A program made the translations under genes and the position numbers. Positions 29,260-39,406 of a stretch of 64,000 nt of DNA are shown in pieces. How positions within the stretch are numbered: the first letter of the stretch is position 1; each line of letters begins with the position of its first letter. Source of the DNA: CAVQMC01 sp963713505 (GTDB lineage: Bacteria; Bacteroidota; Ignavibacteria; Ignavibacteriales; Ignavibacteriaceae); assembly GCA_963713505.1 (NCBI GenBank), contig CAVQMC010000020.1:248001-312000 (forward strand), given 5' to 3'. The notes under the pieces were generated by a model. That model ran no database searches. It saw only the letters and a program-made list of their open reading frames with translations, and had not been told where the DNA came from.

Positions 29260-29471
29260 AATGTCTTTAATTATTGATTTAAATAGAATATGTAAATTAA
29301 AAATAAATATCGAATGTTAAAATAAAAGTGGTTACAAAAATATAAAAGGCAGTTTTTGAAGTACCTTAACATATTGAAATTTTTGAATTTACAGTTTTTA
29401 AACACAATATTTGCAGATAAAGTTCCGTAACTAATGCTTACGATTTTTTTAAGGAGCAGACAATATAATAT

Positions 29472-29954
29472 TTATAAATTAGTTGACGGATCATCTGCCG
29501 AAGGACCATAAACAGAAGGAACTTTTCCACCGGCCATTCTAATATAAACTGTCATTTGTCCGCGGTGATGAATCTGATCAAAAAGCATCATCATCATAAA
29601 ATTATTCCATTTAAATTTAGTACCGGCAAATTCCAGTTCATTATTTAAATGTTCATCCGGTAATTTTTCCAATTTAGAAATTACATTTTGAGTTTCTTTT
29701 TCAAAGTCTTCGACCAAATGATTTATATTTTCCGGATTGTAAGACTTAAATTTATCTCTATCCAATTTTTCACCAAAAATATATGATTCCATTAAGAACA
29801 TTTCGAAAACAAAAGTTGAAATAATTCTTCTTGCAGTTTGTGAACGTTCGTGCGGTGTAAAATCCAATTTATCTGCCGGAAATGCTTTTATTACTTTTAA
29901 TGTTGTGGCAAATTCTTTTTTGAATAATCTAAGCAGATCTTCTTTTGTAATCAT
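29472..29954 (-). CDS. DinB family protein (DUF1572/DinB-like)
   Basis: 160-aa four-helix-bundle protein of the DinB/YfiT superfamily, several members of which bind a divalent metal with three His. The C-terminal hallmark (QIHHRGQMTVYIRMAGGKVPSVYGPS) is clear. The middle metal His expected in DinB proteins is not obvious. The reaction is unknown; some relatives use thiol cofactors such as bacillithiol, and others are stress proteins. It stands alone with its own start ATG at 29954. Confidence 0.85.
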   Translation of the reverse strand: MITKEDLLRLFKKEFATTLKVIKAFPADKLDFTPHERSQTARRIISTFVFEMFLMESYIFGEKLDRDKFKSYNPENINHLVEDFEKETQNVISKLEKLPDEHLNNELEFAGTKFKWNNFMMMMLFDQIHHRGQMTVYIRMAGGKVPSVYGPSADDPSTNL

Positions 29955-30087
29955 ATTATTCCAATAAATTTGTTCTTAAAAAAAAATTTAATTGAGATTG
30001 GAAGAAAAAATATTAAAACTGATTTTAGAATGACGAACAAATTTAAGTATTAATAATCAATTATTAAAAGAAGTTTTTTGAAAATAT

Positions 30088-31240
30088 TTATTCACCTTCA
30101 ATAATTTTACTTAAACCTTCAAGCATGCTCTGCAAACTGTAATAAGGAAGTAGTTTATCTCTGATTAATGTTGCAATATTTGAATCGATAAACATCCATT
30201 TGCCTAATTTCCTGGAATCGTCCTGTGCCTTTTCCACTTTTTCTTTTTGTCTTTTGCTGAATAATTTCAGACCGTAATTAATATGTTCTTTGTCCATTCT
30301 TGTAATTTCATCTGCTAAAGCAGCGGCGGAATCCATTGCCATAGAAGCACCAACTCCGGCTGTAGGTAAAAATCCTGCAGCAGAATCTCCCAGTAGAACG
30401 ATATTTCCTTTTATCCAAGAATCAGTTCTGCAGTCATGAAAATCCCAAAAGAAAGGTTCTTCTGAATCTTTAAAAATTTCAAGAGCTTTTTTAGGAAATT
30501 CATATTTATCCGAAATTTCATTTTGAATTTCATTAACAAATGAATCCAAACCGATTTTTTTAATTTTATCAATTGAACCGCCAAGAAAAATTCCAATTTT
30601 ATCTTTAATAGGATATAACCCCAGGAAACTGCCTGCTCCCCAATATTCTTTGTATGTGGAAATAGATTTAGTATTCAGCCATTTTACCCAGCCTCCCCAT
30701 CCGGTTTCATAATATTCATATTGATCTTTATTAAGAATTAATTTTCTTGTTTCAGAATGAAGTCCGTCGGCAGCTACAACCAAATTAAAAGTTTGAGAGG
30801 AATTATCTGAAAATTTAACTTCTACTTTACCATTATTTTCTTTTAAATAACTAACTTTAGTACCAAATTTAATTTCACTTTTATCAATTTTACTTAATAA
30901 AAGATCTATCAAACTGCTTCTGCGTATACCTCTATAAGAACCATAATTTTCATTTATAAAATCCAAAGGAAAAGATTTTATTAATTCACCATTTGATTCG
31001 TGAACTTCATAATTATCCATTTGAATACTATTATTAAAATATTCTTTTTTCAGATCCAGTGAATTTAAAACTCTTCCGCCTAAAGGAAGTAAGCCTAGCA
31101 TATAGCCGGAGTTATTAAAATTATTTTTTGTTTCTTTTTCTATAATAGTTGGTTTTAAACCTTGTTTAGTTAATAAGGGAAGCCAGAGTTAAACCCGCAA
31201 CACCTGCTCCGATAATTAAAGTATCTAATATTTTCCACAA
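30088..31240 (-). CDS. FAD-dependent monooxygenase (UbiH/PHBH-like), one apparent frameshift
   Basis: Flavoprotein hydroxylase. The N-terminal FAD Rossmann motif GAGVAGLT lies in one frame from TTG 31240, preceded by AGGAG. The frame is lost at an extra G in the three-G run at 31177-31179, and the remainder is read from about 31176 to 30088. The second FAD motif GDSAAGFLPTAGVGASMAMD is present near the C-terminal third. Domain layout fits p-hydroxybenzoate hydroxylase-like enzymes; the substrate is unknown. A precise call of geranylgeranyl reductase or aromatic hydroxylase is not possible. The frameshift is likely a sequence error. Confidence 0.82.
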
Positions 31241-31449
31241 ATTTCTCCTATTTATTCATAAGTATCTTGTATTAAAAAACTTATAGATATTGGATTAAAC
31301 ATCAAAATTATACACTATTTTAGAGTTTTATATAATTTGATTTGTAATCCAAATAACATTTAAAAGGTTTCTTATAATAAATATATTTTATTGTTGAGCG
31401 TGAATTAGTATTTTCGAAAAAATATTGTAAGCTAATGAAAGGAATTAAA

Positions 31450-32019
31450 ATGCAAATTCTTGTTAAAATTGTTTCGAGATCGATATTTATTTTATTAGTA
31501 ATAACTTTTATTGAATTTATTCAAACACCGTTTGTAAATGCTTCAAGTTATAAAAGCGTTTTTTCAGATTCTTCAAATGCAAGTGTTGCTCCTTTAGCTC
31601 AATTTAAACCAGATGCTGAGAAAAACTTTAAAATGGTTGGTACTACAAAACAAAAATGGATAGCAAGTTTGCCTTCGAAAAATGAAGTTAACATACCAAT
31701 TTATCCAGGTGCTAAATTAGTTGAGTATCAAAAAGGTTATACAGACGAAAAGTTAAAAGTCCTTCCGGAAATAGTTTTAGTAAGTCCAGATCCTGTAAAA
31801 AAAATAGAAAGCTGGTACTCAAACAAACTGAAAGGATGGAATTTCATAAAAGAACATGATGTTTTTGAGCAGCCGGGTAAAAAAATTGATGTGATGTCCG
31901 ATGAATTCAGAGCAACCAGACATGTTGAAATTGAAAAAATTTTAATGAAAAATCAACTCCAAGGAATGTTCCTAAAACAACCTGCTGATGCAAAAACCGG
32001 AATAATAATCAGATATTAA
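31450..32019 (+). CDS. Secreted hypothetical protein
   Basis: Signal-peptide-bearing protein of about 190 aa. ATG 31450 is preferred because AAAGGA precedes it, although an in-frame ATG lies at 31435. The signal segment is 8-24. The mature part contains IPIYPGAKLVEYQKG and SWYSNKLKGWNF, a small alpha/beta motif I have seen in secreted proteins of Ignavibacteria-like genomes but cannot name. No lipobox, no Cys. The gene converges on the M50 protease with a hairpin between. Confidence 0.55.
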   Translation: MQILVKIVSRSIFILLVITFIEFIQTPFVNASSYKSVFSDSSNASVAPLAQFKPDAEKNFKMVGTTKQKWIASLPSKNEVNIPIYPGAKLVEYQKGYTDEKLKVLPEIVLVSPDPVKKIESWYSNKLKGWNFIKEHDVFEQPGKKIDVMSDEFRATRHVEIEKILMKNQLQGMFLKQPADAKTGIIIRY

Positions 32020-32043
32020 ACACTAGATATAAATATTCTATAT

Positions 32044-32080
32044 CCGGCAGTGAATTTAAAATATTTAATTTTACTGCCGG
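32044..32080. terminator. Hairpin between convergent genes
   Basis: A perfect 8-bp stem, CCGGCAGT (32044-32051) and ACTGCCGG (32073-32080), with an AT-rich loop, lies between the secreted hypothetical gene and the M50 protease. It is followed on the + side by a short T stretch. It may terminate both genes. Confidence 0.5.
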
Positions 32081-32086
32081 AGCGTT

Positions 32087-33346
32087 TTATAAATCATTTA
32101 ATATAAAATCTTTTTCCGATTTTGATAACTTGTCAAAAGATAAAGTATCAAAGCCTCCTTTTACATTGTACATTTTATATATACAAGTATCATTATGGAA
32201 AAAATATTTTGAAACTAAATTAGTATTTTCATCATATTCTGACCAAACACCTTCTTTTTTACCATTATACCAGGAAGCAATTATGTGAACTTTTCCGTCG
32301 GGATAATATTTTATTCCTTCTTTTTTATTTGTATCAACAACTCTATTTGAATTGTTAATTTGGTTATCATGTATATATAAATTTGACGAATTTGATAATA
32401 TTATTGCTAATATAATTATTACAACCGTAATTGCAGAATAAGTAAATGTAAGAGAAACTGTTGAAAATATTTTTGGCGGAATGTATTTTATTCTTTCCCA
32501 TAAATCGCTTACGAGATTTTCATAAAAATTCTCACCTTTGGAATCCGGAAAATTTTTTAATAACTCTGATATTACTTCATTAATTATATCGTTTTTTTGA
32601 TCAAGAAGATTGCCTGTAAAATTTTCTTTAAATTTTTCCCGTATATTTTTTGCAATCGTGCCAAGCTTAAAGGAAGTGCTTATTGAAAAAAGTATGACTA
32701 ACGGTATCACTGCTAAAATAAAGTCTTTGGTAGCGAATGAGATAAAAATTAAAGTTAATGCTGCGGCAATTTTAAATATTAATTCAAAATATCTATTTCT
32801 TACAAAAAATAATTCGGAAAGAAACCTTCCTCCGTCAAAAGGATAAATTGGCAGTAAGTTTAAAGCATTTAAAAAGCTGAACATAATTGATATTTTTAAC
32901 ATTACTTCCGAATGAAACATTAATGAAAGAATAAACAGAATATAACCAAATATAATTCCTGGAAGCGGACCGGCTAATGTAATTATTGCTTTTTTTGTTG
33001 AACTTATATCGGAATATTTACCTGAAACTGCAGCTCCTAAAAACGGAATAAAGAACATTTTAACATCTTTATAGCCGTAAATCTTCATTGCTATAAGATG
33101 TCCCATTTCATGAATAAATATTACAAAGATCAATAATATTGTATCAAGAATTGGATTATTCATTAAACCGCTGCCGAAGAATAAAATCACGGTTATTATA
33201 AGTAAAGTTAAATTTGCAGCAAACGGTGATTTTTTGCCTTTACGTTGTCTAAGTTGTGCAACAACAAGTTCTACGTTAGGTAAAAGTTCTGTCTTAGGCT
33301 TATTCCCATCGATTGGTGAGTCTGCAGTGTTTAATTCATTTTCCAT
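32087..33346 (-). CDS. M50 site-2-type membrane metalloprotease with C-terminal MORN-like tail
   Basis: 419-aa intramembrane zinc protease. Zinc motif H79-E-M-G-H83 in a hydrophobic helix and the second ligand D171 in NLLPIYPFDGGRF (canonical N-x2-P-x4-DGG) are intact. About six helices. Unusually, the C-terminal 80 residues after another helix (about 305-325) contain a short repeat (YYPDGKVHIIASWYNGKKEGVWSEYDE) resembling MORN-type or antitoxin-like repeats, on the outside of the membrane. Substrate unknown, possibly an anti-sigma factor. Confidence 0.85.
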   Translation of the reverse strand: MENELNTADSPIDGNKPKTELLPNVELVVAQLRQRKGKKSPFAANLTLLIITVILFFGSGLMNNPILDTILLIFVIFIHEMGHLIAMKIYGYKDVKMFFIPFLGAAVSGKYSDISSTKKAIITLAGPLPGIIFGYILFILSLMFHSEVMLKISIMFSFLNALNLLPIYPFDGGRFLSELFFVRNRYFELIFKIAAALTLIFISFATKDFILAVIPLVILFSISTSFKLGTIAKNIREKFKENFTGNLLDQKNDIINEVISELLKNFPDSKGENFYENLVSDLWERIKYIPPKIFSTVSLTFTYSAITVVIIILAIILSNSSNLYIHDNQINNSNRVVDTNKKEGIKYYPDGKVHIIASWYNGKKEGVWSEYDENTNLVSKYFFHNDTCIYKMYNVKGGFDTLSFDKLSKSEKDFILNDL

Positions 33347-33377
33347 TTTATTGCATATAAAAGTTTTAATAGGAAAT

Positions 33378-34085
33378 TTAATGAACTAATGTAAAATTTT
33401 TAATTGTTGTACGATTTATATCAATAACAATTGTTTCTTTATAGATATTATAATTTTCTCTTATTAGCACTAACTTAATTGTATCTGAAATAATTTTATA
33501 GCCTACAATGTCTGGAGAAACCTCGGATGTTACGTCAAATCCGTAACCAATTGCAAGAGAATTATAATCTAATGTAAATTTACCTTCGCTGTCTGTTGTT
33601 GTAAGCGGAATCGAATTAACTAATTCATCTTCACTTTTAAGAATTAACAGTGATTTCTCAATTGTAATTTCTCTAAATTTAATTACATAATCGTATACTC
33701 CATTTGTTATGCTGTCTGTATTCACTACAACAGAATGATTTCCGGCCTGAAGCAATTCATCTTTCAGAATATAAAAAACCGTATCTCTTAAGCTGTGAGT
33801 TAAAAGTACAATTGTAACTAAAGATTGTTCAGGAATTGAAAACTTAATTATAGTTGTTGCATTAGGATTGATAAAATTTATTTTAGATAAACCGGTATCA
33901 ATTAAAGCTGGAATGTAATGAACTTTTACACTATCGAGCGGATTTCCCTGTCCATTTATAACTTTTCCATATATAACGCGTTCATTATTAGTAGGACTTA
34001 AGGGGTTTCCATCATTCGAACAAGAGAAAAGAATAAAAACAAAAGTAATAAAAGCAAAATAAACTGATAAATTAAAAATTTTCAT
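33378..34085 (-). CDS. Lipoprotein with carboxypeptidase-regulatory-like and FlgD-like segments
   Basis: 235-aa probable lipoprotein: signal helix 8-20 and lipobox FSC with Cys near position 22. The first domain (VIYGKVINGQGNPLDSVKVHYIPA) matches the carboxypeptidase-D regulatory-like fold (beta sandwich). An embedded stretch (SLVTIVLLTHSLRDTVFYIL, then QAGNHSVVV and NGVYDYVI) looks like the FlgD/T9SS-CTD beta sandwich. The final part again resembles a CarboxypepD_reg segment (TTTDSEGKFTLDYNSLA). Exposed surface lipoprotein; function unknown. Confidence 0.65.
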   Translation of the reverse strand: MKIFNLSVYFAFITFVFILFSCSNDGNPLSPTNNERVIYGKVINGQGNPLDSVKVHYIPALIDTGLSKINFINPNATTIIKFSIPEQSLVTIVLLTHSLRDTVFYILKDELLQAGNHSVVVNTDSITNGVYDYVIKFREITIEKSLLILKSEDELVNSIPLTTTDSEGKFTLDYNSLAIGYGFDVTSEVSPDIVGYKIISDTIKLVLIRENYNIYKETIVIDINRTTIKNFTLVH

Positions 34086-34133
34086 TTTGTATTTACCAAT
34101 AAAAAAAATTGAAAATTAATAACAACTTAAATA

Positions 34134-36074
34134 TTATTTTTTTACCAATACTACTTGTGAGCGATCTGCTTTAACTATTGATGTATAAAAATTCCTGTAT
34201 TCTTCATATTTGTCTGCTGGTATAGTATAATCATCTCTTTGCAATTTCCTGACATATAAAATTTTGATAGGCGAAATTTGTTCAGATTTGGAAGAAAAAT
34301 TCCCGAATGATGTTTTTATATTTGTTTCCTCCGGCATTGATTCTATGGAATAGCCATCCGGTACATTGTAATAAATTGAATCAATATCTAGGAAAGGATA
34401 TCCAAACCTTAAAGGCGAAAGTCTTTTATCAATTTCCGGCGGAATATAAGTTTCTTTATCCATTAAATTTGGATTTATGAATATACGCTTTCCTGAAATA
34501 TTTGCATAATTAGCTATCGCCGTATGCATGTTCAAACTTATTTCCAATGAATGTTCATCAATACCATCATAATTATATTTTTCCAACCTTAAATTAGGCA
34601 CAGAAAATAAATTTAGAATCCACTTTTTTATTTCTTCAGGAGAAGATTCGGAAATAGATGATCTTACTCTGTCCTGCTGATCACCGGTCCATGTTGATTT
34701 AATATCAGCCATTGCCCAGCCCAAGGAATTAATTTCAACATTAGCCACACGTTTTTGTAAATTTTCTTCAGGTGCACTGGAAGGTGTTTGAACAACGACA
34801 CCACCTTCATTAGTAACCATTAATGCATTTCTATTTTCGGTGCTCCAGCTTAGATGTCCAAACGGCATTGTTTGACTTGTACACTCCAGCCATATTGTAT
34901 CACTTTTTAATGGAACCGTAACAATGACATGATTAAATTGACTGCTCGGAAATTCTTTAATAAAAGTGTAATTGTAGCTGCCGCTTCTAATTAATACCGG
35001 ATAAGCTTTAATCCCGGCTTCTTTTAAAATTGAAATCATATAATTGGATAATGCTTTACAATCTCCGTAACCGCGATCATTAACATAAGATGCATCAAAC
35101 GGCTGCCATCCTCCTATTCCTAGTTGAATACTAACATATCTTGTCTTTGACTGCATATATTTATATAAAGTTCTTATTTTATCGTGAATATCATTTTCAT
35201 TGCTCATCATATTTTTTATTTTTGAAACAATAGAATCTGGTAGAACGTCTTTTCCTTTTGTTAAATTATAGTACCATGTTCCAAGTGATTTCCAAGAAGA
35301 CATATTTCCTTCATTACCTTCTATTTCAAATTTACCGGGAGCAATTTTTACAACAGTTGAATAATCCTCAATTGCATTATCAACAGCATCTTTAGGCAAA
35401 AGAGCTAAATTATCCGCTTTCCAAGTATATAACTTTTCATCTCCATCATTTATTACCGCAGGAGAAATTGAATCAACATTACACCAATATCTTAAAATAT
35501 TATTTTCTGGAACAGAAACTTCAAAAATACAATGCTCTACAGGATTTATTGATTCTCTCGAATACCATGTTGGCCAATTAATAAATCCATCGTATGATAT
35601 TTTATATTTGAACTCAACGGTATAAGGAAATTTATCATTATAAAGTTCAACTTTTTTAATACGGTTATCTTCATAAAGAGAAAAATTATTATAAGCAGGA
35701 AAATCTTCTATATCGGAGTCTTCTAAATCTCTAATTTCATTTCCATCAGCATCATATATAATTCCTTCCAGATCATCTACTTCTCTAAATTTATCATACC
35801 ATAAATAAAGTCTGCCATAATTTTGTTCATTTTTTTTAAAAATTGTAACTGCAATTTTTACAGTTTCTACGGCCCTGCTTTCATCTTTAACTTCAAAGTG
35901 AATAAAATCATCACGAATAACTACATCAGCATCTTTACGCAAATCAGACAGGAATATTTTTAATATTATAAATTCTATCATCCGGATAATACTCGCCTTG
36001 GAATAAATATTCCCATTTATAATAAAAATTAATAATGACCGTAAATAAAGAAAAATACTTTTCAAAAATTTCAT
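34134..36074 (-). CDS. DUF3857/transglutaminase-like protein, with a compensated double frameshift near the N-terminus
   Basis: 646-aa secreted protein: DUF3857 (about 55-230), then a transglutaminase-like core with the catalytic Cys in YGDCKALS, a His in FNHVIV, and an acidic residue in WLECTS where family members usually have Asp. The translation from 35950 to 36000 is out of frame: one base is missing at about 36000 and one extra C is at 35949. The alternative frame there reads QGEYYPDDRIYNIKNIP, which joins smoothly to SDLRKDADVV as the family expects. The C-terminus is a beta-rich domain. Overlaps the upstream DUF3857 gene by 4 bases. Confidence 0.82.
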   Translation of the reverse strand: MKFLKSIFLYLRSLLIFIINGNIYSKASIIRMIEFIILKIFLSDLRKDADVVIRDDFIHFEVKDESRAVETVKIAVTIFKKNEQNYGRLYLWYDKFREVDDLEGIIYDADGNEIRDLEDSDIEDFPAYNNFSLYEDNRIKKVELYNDKFPYTVEFKYKISYDGFINWPTWYSRESINPVEHCIFEVSVPENNILRYWCNVDSISPAVINDGDEKLYTWKADNLALLPKDAVDNAIEDYSTVVKIAPGKFEIEGNEGNMSSWKSLGTWYYNLTKGKDVLPDSIVSKIKNMMSNENDIHDKIRTLYKYMQSKTRYVSIQLGIGGWQPFDASYVNDRGYGDCKALSNYMISILKEAGIKAYPVLIRSGSYNYTFIKEFPSSQFNHVIVTVPLKSDTIWLECTSQTMPFGHLSWSTENRNALMVTNEGGVVVQTPSSAPEENLQKRVANVEINSLGWAMADIKSTWTGDQQDRVRSSISESSPEEIKKWILNLFSVPNLRLEKYNYDGIDEHSLEISLNMHTAIANYANISGKRIFINPNLMDKETYIPPEIDKRLSPLRFGYPFLDIDSIYYNVPDGYSIESMPEETNIKTSFGNFSSKSEQISPIKILYVRKLQRDDYTIPADKYEEYRNFYTSIVKADRSQVVLVKK

Positions 36075-38126
36075 TTTCTTCCTTTCTTTTTTGAAATTTT
36101 TCCATTATCAGTATTTTTAGCTGCAGATTCTAAATTATTGGTCTTTTCAATAACAATCTGTTCGGACTGAGCAGACACTATTTGACCATACAGATTTCTA
36201 AGATTTTTGTAATTTTTGGCTTCAACTTTTGGGTTGTTTATATCAGTCTTTGTAATAATTTGAATTTTATTACCGTCAACTATTGCGTGCTGAGAATAAA
36301 CAACATAGTTTTGTCCTAATGCATATTTATGATCTTCAATATTTTCTTTTACTTTATATCCTTCAGGAATTTGTAAATTAATTACTGATGTTAAACTCCT
36401 TTTATAACCATAATCAACAGGGAATTTTCTAACAGCAGCTTTAAAAGGATTTTCTTCAATTCTATTTACTACAAAAGGATTAATATAAATTATATCTCCA
36501 TTTACTTGAGCATAATCCGGACTTGAAATATTAATCTTGATATTTAATGGATTTTCAAGACTATCTTTATATGTAACATTTGATGAATCAATTGCAAAAC
36601 CGGATTTTTCAACATCAAACAAGTCTTTAACAACATCTTTTTCATCTTTGTCGGCTAAATTATCCCGAACAAACAATGCTGCATAGCTGGAATATTGATT
36701 TTCAACAGTACCTTTTACTGATCCTTCACCATTTATATTAATGTTTGTTACTGAAGCAAGCGATTTTCTTTGTGTTGATGAAAAATTAACCCAGTCCGGT
36801 TTTCCTTTTTTCAGAATAAGACCTCTAACACCAAGAACTTTAGCAGGAAGAAGTTCCATTGGACGAAGCGGATCGGTTGCATCAAGGTAATAATATTTTG
36901 ATCCAATCTTAGCTGCAGCAAGAATATAATTAAACTGATCCAATATTGGATAAAGGTCTTGTATTACGCCATTATCTCTTGTACTAAGTATTACAGGATA
37001 CCCATCAACTCCAACACTTTTTAACATAGATAAAATAAGAAATGTTATTTCGGCATTACTGCCTTTTTTAGATTCCAAAACATCATCAACATCTTTATCG
37101 GCAAATATTCGTTCATTGCCTGTCCATACAATTGATTTCGCAACCCAATCATAAATAGCTTTCATTTTATAAAATGAAGAAGTCATGCCTTTAGTTATTA
37201 ATTTTGCTTGATCCTCAACATTACCGGAAACATCAATTTTATTTCCAAAATCATGATCATCTAATAACTCTTTACTAAAGGAAGACCAATCTTTTAAATA
37301 TTGTTTTGAACCTCTGCCGGGAAAAGCAATCGAAGCTAGTTGTACTTCAACTTTGTTTGTGTAATTATGTATAGTTGTAATATAAGGTTCTTTGCGAATT
37401 GCCGGTGCGTTTTTAACAATCCATCTATATTGAGTACATTTACAGATATTGTTGCGTAGAAGTGCAGCTGCATTTCCAGAGAACACTTGAGTTGTTTCTT
37501 TAGTATCATTTACTGCAAAAGGTTCATATCCGCGAATTACCGCAGAGAAATTTATTCCGTAAGGAGATTTAATTCTGTATTCACTCCATCTTACCGGTTC
37601 GGTGTGCTGAAATTCCCAATTTCTTATATAATTGAGATACTCTGAAATAATTCTATAATGTATTTCTATTATGCATCCCGGACTGTAAGGAAGGAAGAGT
37701 AAATTTATAAATTGTATAATTGTCATTAACTTTCTCTTCAAATATATCATCATCATCAAGTTCCTGGTCATCCATCACACTATCTTCATTAAGAAAATAA
37801 GTTGTCGCTTCCAGTTCATCCATATCTTCGTGTTCCGGGTAAATACCAATTTTTCTTGTCGCCCAATCATATCCTTTTTTATTAAATATTTTAATTCTTG
37901 TTATCCTATCAAAAACGAGATTAAGATCATTATCAATATGTACATCTCCATAATCGCACAATATTAAAGCAGAAGCATTAGTATCAGCCGGATAAGATTT
38001 CATTAAAAGATCTTCCAATGGAACCTCGCCATATTCTATTGGAGGATCTTGTGCAAAAACTTGATTAGTAAAAAGGACTAAACTAAATGATAAAACAATT
38101 GAAAAAAGAATAGTATAAAGTTTCAT
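36071..38126 (-). CDS. DUF3857/transglutaminase-like protein, paralogue, one apparent frameshift
   Basis: Second DUF3857 protein, about 685 aa once the frame is repaired, with a signal peptide (MKLYTILFSIVLSFSL, cleaved after FAQ). The break is at a three-C run at 37677-37679 on the + strand: removing one base joins the end of the N-terminal frame (FTLPSLQSG) to CIIEIHYRI. The transglutaminase region has KGSNAEITFLIL in place of the usual GDCKDKA, so the catalytic Cys appears to be Ala or Asn: probably inactive. It abuts the next DUF3857 gene, a paralogous pair. Confidence 0.8.
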
Positions 38127-38429
38127 TTAAACTCCCTCAGTTTAATGAATACAGAAATGATTATAAAAATTTATTGTGAACAAGTTTATTCCAGAAAATT
38201 AATTTTGAAGTGTTCCCCTTTCGAATTTAACTATAATAAAAAGAGAGGAAATAATATTTAATTAATTTATGAATAAAGATTGCAGTTTTCAGTCTTAGAA
38301 TATTAGTGCAATGATTTAGGAGTCAGCCCATAAAGTGGCCCCAGTTTTAATATTTAATAATTCAATTTATAATATTTTAAAATTTTATTCAACTAAAATA
38401 ATTCCAATTATTAAATTCTTAAATATTTA
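38127..38429. other. Intergenic region with a possible insertion-sequence end
   Basis: No coding sequence is supported in this 303-base gap between the divergent or unrelated genes. The only structured piece is at 38321-38348, where CATAAAGTGGCCCCAG resembles the terminal repeats of IS21-like elements. The rest is AT-rich. Confidence 0.4.
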
Positions 38430-39194
38430 TTAAGATGGAAAAGTTTGGCGCATTATATTTGCATATCTCTGGCTGAAGTCGAAAGTTTCTGAAATAAATT
38501 TTAAATGTACTGTATAAGTACGTTCATTTGTTTTGACTATTTTTTCTACATGATCAAGATTTATAATCGTTCCACGATGAATTCTTAAAAATGTTTTCAG
38601 AGGTAGAATTTCAATCCAATTCTTTAATGATTTTCTCATAACAATTTTACAATTGTCTATTGTTGTGAGTTTGCTGTATTCTTTTAGTGCAGTTATACAA
38701 ACAATTTCATTAAACTTAATCAATTTGAGTTTATTACCAATTTTAACGAGTATATGATCGTCTCTTTGAGGTAAATGAGAATCTTCTTCAAACGAATTAA
38801 TTTGATTATTTATGGTAAGTTTTAATTTTTCAAGTTTTGCAAGACGTTTATTTACTGATTTAAGAAGAGAATCATTTAAAGATTCAATTGGAATATAGTC
38901 ATCAGCACCTAGCTCCATTATCTTTCTGAAATGATTAAATGTATTATTTTCTGAAACTGTAATTATAGGAATTGAGGAGGTTTTTTCTTCATCAATAATT
39001 TTTTCGATTATATCCAGATATTTTAAATTATTATTTAAACATAAAATTATAAGATCCGGAGAATATCTCACTGAAATCTCTAAGCCATCTTTTAATTTAT
39101 GGGAATAGAATAATTCAAAACTGTCATTAGGCAGTATTTCCTCAAAATCTATATGACAGTTCCCCTCTTCTTGAATGACTAGAATTTTTTTCAA
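38430..39194 (-). CDS. LytTR-type transcriptional regulator with a degenerate receiver domain
   Basis: 254 aa: an N-terminal receiver-like domain (1-120) and a C-terminal LytTR DNA-binding domain (about 150-252, with VKIGNKLKLIKFNEIV, FLRIHRGTIINLDHVEKI). The receiver has the fold pattern but position 52, the phospho-accepting Asp in the usual PDLIILD, is Cys (LIILCLN), and the conserved Lys (KP) is Ile104. The N-terminal acid pair reads QEE. It therefore cannot be phosphorylated in the usual way. No histidine kinase is adjacent. It sits divergent from the porin/amt operon. Confidence 0.9.
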   Translation of the reverse strand: MKKILVIQEEGNCHIDFEEILPNDSFELFYSHKLKDGLEISVRYSPDLIILCLNNNLKYLDIIEKIIDEEKTSSIPIITVSENNTFNHFRKIMELGADDYIPIESLNDSLLKSVNKRLAKLEKLKLTINNQINSFEEDSHLPQRDDHILVKIGNKLKLIKFNEIVCITALKEYSKLTTIDNCKIVMRKSLKNWIEILPLKTFLRIHRGTIINLDHVEKIVKTNERTYTVHLKFISETFDFSQRYANIMRQTFPS

Positions 39195-39406
39195 TAATTT
39201 ACTTTTAAAGTAATTGAAATAATCTCATTAATGCGCTTCTTAAAATTATCAATTTCCGATTTAAAATGCCTCATTTATTTTATTATGAATTTTAATCGCT
39301 AAAGACAAAAATGTTGCGTTTGTTGCAATTAATTTTTAAGCCGGCAAAATAATTCCAACCTTTGTGCTGTTTATTTCTGAAGTTCTATTTAAAACAGGAG
39401 GAGAGA

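Noticed and set aside
39310..39330. TTGC-N7-GCAA palindrome upstream of the porin gene as an NnrR-like box
   Set aside because: Short half sites in AT-rich DNA; spacing does not fit the Crp/Fnr class.
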